Origin: Campylobacterales bacterium
GTDB lineage: Bacteria > Campylobacterota > Campylobacteria > Campylobacterales > QNZT01
Direction: 5' to 3'
DNA: 9,961 bases
Assembly: GCA_015489185.1 (NCBI GenBank)
Contig: WGAE01000101.1
Span: forward strand, 1 to 9,961
In this document: positions 6,664 through 9,961 of the stretch, one piece after another
Numbering within the stretch: the first letter of the stretch is position 1
Layout: the number at the start of each line of letters is the position of its first letter
Notes under the pieces: generated by a model
What the model saw: only the letters and a program-made list of their open reading frames with translations
What the model was told of the DNA's origin: nothing
Databases searched by the model: none
Program-made: the position numbers and the translations under genes

Positions 6664-6715
6664 CACGATAAAACCTTTTTTTTGTCTGATATAGGGTTCA
6701 TTATCTTAAATGTTG

Positions 6716-6721
6716 TACAAT
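6716..6721 (+). promoter_or_regulatory. -10 box of thiC; no TPP riboswitch
   Basis: TACAAT at 6716-6721 puts transcription start near 6728, leaving a leader of about 23 nt that holds only the Shine-Dalgarno AGGGGA (6740-6745), 5 nt before the ATG. That is too short for a thiamine pyrophosphate riboswitch. The whole 124-nt gap at 6627-6750 shows no CUGAUGAG-like motif typical of one. Confidence 0.45.
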
Positions 6722-6750
6722 GCTAAGAGCCAACTATATAGGGGAAAAGC

Positions 6751-8085
6751 ATGAGAAAAGAATGGATTCAAAAACGTCAGAACGACAAAGTCAGAACACA
6801 GATGTATTATGCGAAGCAGGGGATTATCACCGAAGAGATGAAGTATGTCGCGAAGGTCGAAAATCTTTCCGAAGAGTTGATTCGAAGCGAAGTTGCCAGA
6901 GGCAGGATGATTATTCCGGCGAACATCAACCATACCCATCTCAAACCGATGGCGATCGGCATCGCCGCGAAGTGTAAGATCAACTCCAATATCGGTTCAT
7001 CCGCGCTTGCGTCCGATCCGCAGCTGGAGGTTGAAAAACTCAAAGTTTCAGAGAAATACGGCGCCGATACACTGATGGATCTCTCCACGGGCGGTGATCT
7101 GGACGCGATCCGTGAAGCGGTGATCGCCAACGCGTCGATTCCGATCGGTACCGTACCGATCTATCAGATACTTCATGATGTCAATAACAAAATCGAAAAT
7201 TTGACGATCGACAAAATGCTCGAAGTACTGGAACGCCAGGCGAAACAGGGAGTGAGTTACTTTACTATCCACGCCGGTTTCCTGCTGGAGTTTATGCCGC
7301 ATATCGCGCAGCGCAAAATGGGTATCGTCAGCCGCGGCGGCTCATTGATGGCGGCATGGATGATGCACTACCATAAAGAGAATCCGTTCTATACGGCGTT
7401 TGATGAGATTCTCGATATTTGCCGCCAGTACGACGTCTCTCTCTCACTGGGTGACAGTTTGAGACCCGGATGTCTCTACGACGCGAGCGATGAAGCGCAG
7501 TTGCGTGAACTGAAGGTACTGGGTGAACTGACGCTCAAAGCGTGGGAGAAAGATGTACAGGTCATGATCGAAGGACCCGGGCACGTGCCGATGAATCAGA
7601 TCGAGCGTAACATGAAGCTTGAGCAGGAGTATTGTCATGAAGCGCCGTTTTATATTCTCGGACCGCTGGTTACCGATATTGCGGCGGGGTATGACCATAT
7701 CTCCTCCGCGATTGGTGCGGCGATCGGCGGATGGCACGGTGCGAGTATGCTCTGTTACGTTACGCCAAAAGAGCACCTGGGACTTCCCAACGCCGAAGAT
7801 GTACGAAACGGTATTATCGCTTACAAAATCGCGGCACATGCGGCAGATATCGCCAGAGGTCGCAAAGATGCGATGAAACCGGACAACGAGATGAGCGACG
7901 CACGCTATGCGTTTGACTGGAACAAACAGTTTGAACTTGCACTCGATCCGGACCGCGCCAGAGAGTATCATGACGAAACATTACCACAGGATGTCTTCAA
8001 AGAGGCGGAGTTTTGTTCCATGTGCGGACCGAAATTCTGTTCCTACAAGATTACACAGGAGATCGTTGCGGAGCATAGTCTCTAA
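6751..8085 (+). CDS. thiC: Phosphomethylpyrimidine synthase ThiC
   Basis: A 444-residue radical-SAM enzyme that turns aminoimidazole ribotide into the pyrimidine (HMP-P) half of thiamine. This is the short form common in Campylobacterota and clostridia; the E. coli form is over 600 residues. Recognised blocks are IPANINH, INSNIGSSA, DLSTGGD, GTVPIYQ, TIHAG, SRGGSLMAAWM, SLGDSLRPGC, MIEGPGHVPMNQI, LGPLVTDIAAGYDHI and GAAIGGWHGASMLCYVTPKEHLGLP. The C-terminal CSMCGPKFC holds Cys422, Cys425 and Cys430, which bind the [4Fe-4S] cluster in the CX2CX4C spacing of ThiC. The ATG has AGGGGA 5 nt upstream. It is divergent from ispDF and followed by mrp. Its last 61 nt recur 156 nt downstream, and its stop codon lies in the loop of an imperfect hairpin. 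Confidence 0.97.
   Translation: MRKEWIQKRQNDKVRTQMYYAKQGIITEEMKYVAKVENLSEELIRSEVARGRMIIPANINHTHLKPMAIGIAAKCKINSNIGSSALASDPQLEVEKLKVSEKYGADTLMDLSTGGDLDAIREAVIANASIPIGTVPIYQILHDVNNKIENLTIDKMLEVLERQAKQGVSYFTIHAGFLLEFMPHIAQRKMGIVSRGGSLMAAWMMHYHKENPFYTAFDEILDICRQYDVSLSLGDSLRPGCLYDASDEAQLRELKVLGELTLKAWEKDVQVMIEGPGHVPMNQIERNMKLEQEYCHEAPFYILGPLVTDIAAGYDHISSAIGAAIGGWHGASMLCYVTPKEHLGLPNAEDVRNGIIAYKIAAHAADIARGRKDAMKPDNEMSDARYAFDWNKQFELALDPDRAREYHDETLPQDVFKEAEFCSMCGPKFCSYKITQEIVAEHSL
8025..8085 (+). repeat. Direct repeat copy A: the 3' end of thiC
   Basis: The last 61 nt of thiC, from GGACCGAAATTC through the TAA, plus one base before. It encodes GPKFC through the C-terminal HSL. Copy B lies exactly 156 nt downstream with 57 of 61 positions identical. 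Confidence 0.95.
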
Positions 8086-8104
8086 GATGACGTATGCTGT
8101 CCGC
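8068..8104 (+). repeat. Imperfect inverted repeat over the thiC stop codon
   Basis: GCGGA-GCATA-GTC (8068-8080) pairs with GAC (8089-8091), TATGC (8093-8097) and TCCGC (8100-8104). This makes 13 bp with 1-nt and 2-nt bulges and an 8-nt loop holding the TAA. No U-run follows (ACACTTGCC), so it is not a classical terminator. It could protect the thiC 3' end or end transcription weakly. Confidence 0.5.
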
Positions 8105-8108
8105 ACAC

Positions 8109-8168
8109 TTGCCGAAAGGCAAAGCTTTAGCAATGAAACGGCAGGCGGCTTTGCCGCAGGTCGTTTCA
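8109..8168 (+). repeat. Hairpin-rich block between the two thiC tails (possible REP-like element)
   Basis: Two hairpins follow each other. The first is TTGCC-GAAA-GGCAA (8109-8122), a tetraloop type. The second spans 8134-8168: TGAAACGGC pairs with GTCGTTTCA (9 bp, one G-U), then a symmetric AG/AG internal loop, then GCGGC-TTT-GCCGC. GGCAAAGC (8118-8125) can pair instead with GCTTTGCC (8148-8155), so the two folds compete. AAAAAG follows on the plus strand, so this is not a plus-strand terminator. It is not coding: stop codons occur in the thiC frame at 8128, and no supported start is seen. Whether it is a dispersed repeat cannot be told from one copy. Confidence 0.5.
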
Positions 8169-8180
8169 AAAAGATAGGCA

Positions 8181-8241
8181 CGGACCGAAATTCTGTTCTT
8201 ACAAGATTACGCAGGAGATCATTGCGGAGCATAGTCTGTAA
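8181..8241 (+). pseudogene. Direct repeat copy B: orphan thiC 3' remnant
   Basis: This 61-nt stretch repeats the thiC end with four differences. Read in the thiC frame they are TCC/TCT, ACA/ACG and CTC/CTG (all silent) and GTT/ATT (Val to Ile), and the stop is kept. It cannot be expressed as a gene because no start or upstream domain is attached. The mostly silent pattern shows that at least one copy diverged under coding selection. That fits an in-place duplication in which functional copy A has drifted, or recombination with a diverged thiC allele. It lies directly upstream of the mrp promoter. Confidence 0.85.
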
Positions 8242-8268
8242 AAAAGATTTCGCTACAATATGAAAAAA

Positions 8269-8274
8269 TATAAT
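8269..8274 (+). promoter_or_regulatory. -10 box candidates for mrp
   Basis: TATAAT at 8269-8274 gives a start near 8281 and a leader of about 18 nt. TACAAT at 8254-8259 (leader about 33 nt) and TATAAT at 8278-8283 are alternatives. The cluster shows that mrp probably has its own promoter and does not depend only on thiC read-through. The sequence does not decide which box is used. Confidence 0.45.
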
Positions 8275-8298
8275 ATCTATAATAAACGAGGGGAATAA

Positions 8299-9420
8299 AT
8301 GATAACCAGAGAAGCAGTAGAAGAGAAACTCAAAGAGGTGATGTATCCGGGATTTACGAAGAGTATCGTAGATTTTCGATTTGTCAAAGTGATTGAAGTG
8401 AATGACAATAACGTCTATGTGGAAGTGGATATCTCCTCTTCCGCTCCCGAAGTGGAGCAGCAGTTGCGCGATGACATTACCAAAAAGCTGGAACTGCTCG
8501 GTGCGGAGAAGATCGATATTGTCATCACCAAACCGAAAATGCCCAGAGAATCGAGCTCAAAAGGGAAAAATATCGCGCCGCAGATCAAAAACTTTGTGAT
8601 GGTCAGCTCCGGAAAGGGGGGTGTCGGTAAATCGACCACGACGACCAATATCGCGATCGCACTGGCGATGCAGGGTAAAAAAGTAGGCTTGCTTGATGCC
8701 GATATTTACGGTCCGAATATTCCGCGTATGATGGGCATCGAAGGGCAGCAGCCGGAGATTGTGGGCAACAAAGTCAAGCCCATCCTCAGCCACGGTGTCG
8801 AAGTAATGTCGATGGGTTCACTCATGGAAGAGGGACAGTCGCTCATCTGGCGCGGTGCGATGATCATGAAAGCAATCCAGCAACTCTTGCAGGATATCCT
8901 CTGGAGCGATCTGGATGTACTTGTTATCGATATGCCTCCGGGAACCGGTGACGCACAGCTGACACTGGCGCAAAGTGTTCCCGTGACGGCGGGTGTTTGT
9001 GTTACCACACCGCAAAAAGTTGCGCTTGACGATACCGTCAGAAGTCTTGATATGTTCGAAAAACTCCATATTCCGATTGCAGGAATTGTTGAGAACATGA
9101 GCGGATTTATCTGCCCCTCCGACGGAAAAGAGTATGATATTTTCGGTAAAGGGACAACCGCACCGCTTGCCGAAAAATTCAATACCCAAGTATTGAGCGA
9201 AATTCCGATCGAACCGGCGGTCAGAGAGGGTGGCGATACCGGAAAACCGGTTGTGTTTCATCAGCCGGATTCCGAAACCGCCAAACGCTATCAACAGGCG
9301 GCGACGAAACTCTGGCACGAGATCGAGCGTATCAACGAAGAGGGCGGTGTCGACAACGAAGCGATTCAGCCGACAACACCTCCGGGTGTCAGCGCCTGTT
9401 CCACCGGTGGACACCACTAA
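8299..9420 (+). CDS. mrp: Mrp/ApbC family Fe-S cluster carrier ATPase
   Basis: A 373-residue cytoplasmic P-loop ATPase of the Mrp/NBP35 group, which carries and delivers Fe-S clusters. Residues 1-80 form the MIP18/DUF59 (FSCA-like) domain. The ATPase domain follows, with deviant Walker A SGKGGVGKST (104-113), LLDADIYGPNIPRMMG (131-146), the IWRGAM segment and Walker B DMPPGTGD (211-218). The family's usual CPxC reads C272-P-S-D275 (ENMSGFICPSDG), so the second cysteine is missing. A short tail adds Cys367 and a His pair (ACSTGGHH). GAGGGG lies 5 nt before the ATG. In Salmonella, ApbC loss impairs thiamine synthesis through ThiC, so the neighbouring thiC is a natural client. A terminator follows at 9446. 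Confidence 0.93.
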   Translation: MITREAVEEKLKEVMYPGFTKSIVDFRFVKVIEVNDNNVYVEVDISSSAPEVEQQLRDDITKKLELLGAEKIDIVITKPKMPRESSSKGKNIAPQIKNFVMVSSGKGGVGKSTTTTNIAIALAMQGKKVGLLDADIYGPNIPRMMGIEGQQPEIVGNKVKPILSHGVEVMSMGSLMEEGQSLIWRGAMIMKAIQQLLQDILWSDLDVLVIDMPPGTGDAQLTLAQSVPVTAGVCVTTPQKVALDDTVRSLDMFEKLHIPIAGIVENMSGFICPSDGKEYDIFGKGTTAPLAEKFNTQVLSEIPIEPAVREGGDTGKPVVFHQPDSETAKRYQQAATKLWHEIERINEEGGVDNEAIQPTTPPGVSACSTGGHH

Positions 9421-9445
9421 AACAGACCTCACCACAGTCACTCCC

Positions 9446-9475
9446 ACCCGCTCCGTAAAGGGGCGGGTCTCTTTC
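9446..9475 (+). terminator. Intrinsic terminator of mrp
   Basis: ACCCGCTCC (9446-9454) pairs with GGGGCGGGT (9460-9468), 9 bp with one G-U, around a 5-nt GTAAA loop. CTCTTTC follows. It begins 25 nt after the mrp stop. The U-tract is short and interrupted, so efficiency may be moderate. Confidence 0.7.
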
Positions 9476-9554
9476 AATAAAGCACTTCATGAAGATTTTG
9501 ATTTGATATTTGTTGAACGATATTGATAATAGCAGAAGTAAAAAGCAGAGATAT

Positions 9555-9592
9555 AAAAAAAGGGAGAAGCCCGGTTAAACGGACTCCTCCCT
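9555..9592 (-). terminator. Intrinsic terminator of rpmA
   Basis: On the minus strand AGGGAG (9592-9587) pairs with CTCCCT (9566-9561). The stem continues through AG/CT and CCG/CGG across two 1x1 mismatches to a 6-nt loop, and TTTTTT follows at once (A-run 9555-9560 on the plus strand). It starts 22 nt after the rpmA stop and is a textbook terminator. Between it and the mrp terminator, 9476-9554 holds nothing recognisable apart from a CTTCATGAAG palindrome at 9485. Confidence 0.85.
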
Positions 9593-9614
9593 GAGGTATG
9601 GCGAAGCGGTGTTG

Positions 9615-9875
9615 TTACGCTTCGAGAGGAATAACGGAAACTTTGTTGCGTTTTTTATCTTTGACGGAGAATTTCACATGCCCGTCAACCAGCGCGTAGA
9701 TCGTATGATCTTTACCGATACCGACATTCTCACCCGGATGTACTTTCGTACCGCGTTGTCTGATGATGATATTTCCCGCTCTGACGAACTCACCGCCGAA
9801 CTTTTTCACACCAAGTCTGCGTCCTGCTGAATCTCTGTTATTCTGGGTGCTACCTTGACCTTTCTTATGTGCCAT
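9615..9875 (-). CDS. rpmA: Large ribosomal subunit protein bL27
   Basis: An 86-residue protein covering the whole of bL27. The family signature is plain: AHKKGQGSTQNNRDSAGRRLGVKKFGGEFVRAG in segments, then IIIRQRGTKVHPGENVGIGKDHTIYALVDG. bL27 binds 23S rRNA in the large subunit, and its flexible N-terminus reaches the peptidyl transferase centre. The N-terminus starts directly with MAHKKG, without the cleavable extension known from Firmicutes. ATG at 9875 with AAGGA 6 nt upstream. The usual partners rplU (before) and obg (after) are not adjacent here: a promoter lies just upstream and a terminator just downstream. Confidence 0.97.
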   Translation of the reverse strand: MAHKKGQGSTQNNRDSAGRRLGVKKFGGEFVRAGNIIIRQRGTKVHPGENVGIGKDHTIYALVDGHVKFSVKDKKRNKVSVIPLEA

Positions 9876-9921
9876 TGTATGTCCTTATACGATATGATTT
9901 CGAAAAATAATTTTGTGCGTG

Positions 9922-9930
9922 ATTATAGCA
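9922..9930 (-). promoter_or_regulatory. Extended -10 promoter of rpmA
   Basis: On the minus strand TGCTATAAT is a perfect extended -10 (TGnTATAAT). It lies 46 nt before the rpmA ATG, predicting a leader of about 40 nt. No -35 hexamer is evident at the right distance, as usual in this phylum. The upstream bases to the window edge (9931-9961) do not read as the end of an rplU gene. Confidence 0.7.
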
Positions 9931-9961
9931 ATTTTTACTTAAACACATATTAGTCTTTTGA

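Noticed and set aside
6676..6683. T8 tract as a phase-variable switch
   Set aside because: It is short, of A/T and intergenic; phase variation in this group mostly uses longer G/C tracts. More likely promoter-upstream DNA.
6627..6750. TPP riboswitch upstream of thiC
   Set aside because: No typical TPP core motifs are present, and the predicted leader of about 23 nt is too short.
8134..8168. Intrinsic terminator of thiC
   Set aside because: The stem is strong but is followed by an A-run rather than a U-run on the plus strand.
8025..8241. CRISPR-like or attC-type repeat
   Set aside because: Only two units, 61 nt long, and clearly thiC coding sequence; no integron core sites or regular spacers.
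7907..8263. Open frame of about 118 codons spanning the thiC tail repeats
   Set aside because: It runs in a shifted frame over thiC and the repeat copies, with Arg/Ser-rich shadow composition and no credible Shine-Dalgarno.
9485..9494. CTTCATGAAG palindrome
   Set aside because: A single 10-nt palindrome in AT-rich DNA without further context is likely to be chance.

Overview
The window looks like a chromosomal segment of a Campylobacterota (Epsilonproteobacteria) organism, probably a free-living, Sulfurimonas/Sulfurovum-like relative. This is inferred from three things: a fused IspDF, an HP1021/Cj1608-type orphan response regulator directly downstream of it, and the gene order mrp, ispDF, regulator, sulfate adenylyltransferase-like, pgpA, which I recall as the Cj1606c-Cj1610 neighbourhood of Campylobacter jejuni. 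Promoters also fit the phylum: good TATAAT boxes without a clear -35. I could run no search, so the genus is open.

Layout. (1) 1-1033, minus strand: the start of an unidentified membrane-anchored protein cut by the window edge, preceded by a hairpin that would cover its ribosome binding site, and upstream of it a secreted two-repeat PilJ-like protein. (2) 1034-1167: a divergent promoter region. (3) 1168-2304, plus: an OprP/OprO-like outer-membrane porin. (4) 2317-6626, minus: a tightly packed five-gene operon read as ispDF, regulator, sulfate adenylyltransferase-like gene, pgpA, DUF218 (YdcF-like) gene, with overlaps of 4, 23 and 17 nt and one 10-nt gap. (5) 6627-6750: a divergent promoter region between ispDF and thiC, with a match to the HP1021 box at the ispDF transcription start. 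(6) 6751-9420, plus: thiC and mrp/apbC, separated by 213 nt holding a second, slightly diverged copy of the last 61 nt of thiC and a hairpin-rich block. (7) 9421-9961: two facing intrinsic terminators, then rpmA (L27) on the minus strand with its own extended -10 promoter.

Functional reading. The central operon joins MEP-pathway isoprenoid synthesis (IspDF), phosphatidylglycerol synthesis (PgpA) and a membrane-anchored DUF218 protein to an orphan regulator, so it can be read as an envelope-lipid operon that carries its own regulator. The sulfate adenylyltransferase-like member has lost most of the family's substrate-binding signatures. ThiC is a radical-SAM [4Fe-4S] enzyme and Mrp/ApbC is an Fe-S carrier, so these neighbours form a plausible client-carrier pair.

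No mobile element, CRISPR array, tRNA, rRNA or defence system was seen. The best leads are the thiC tail duplication with its hairpin block, the motif-degenerate sulfurylase-like protein, and the phosphorylation-less regulator that has a single cysteine.
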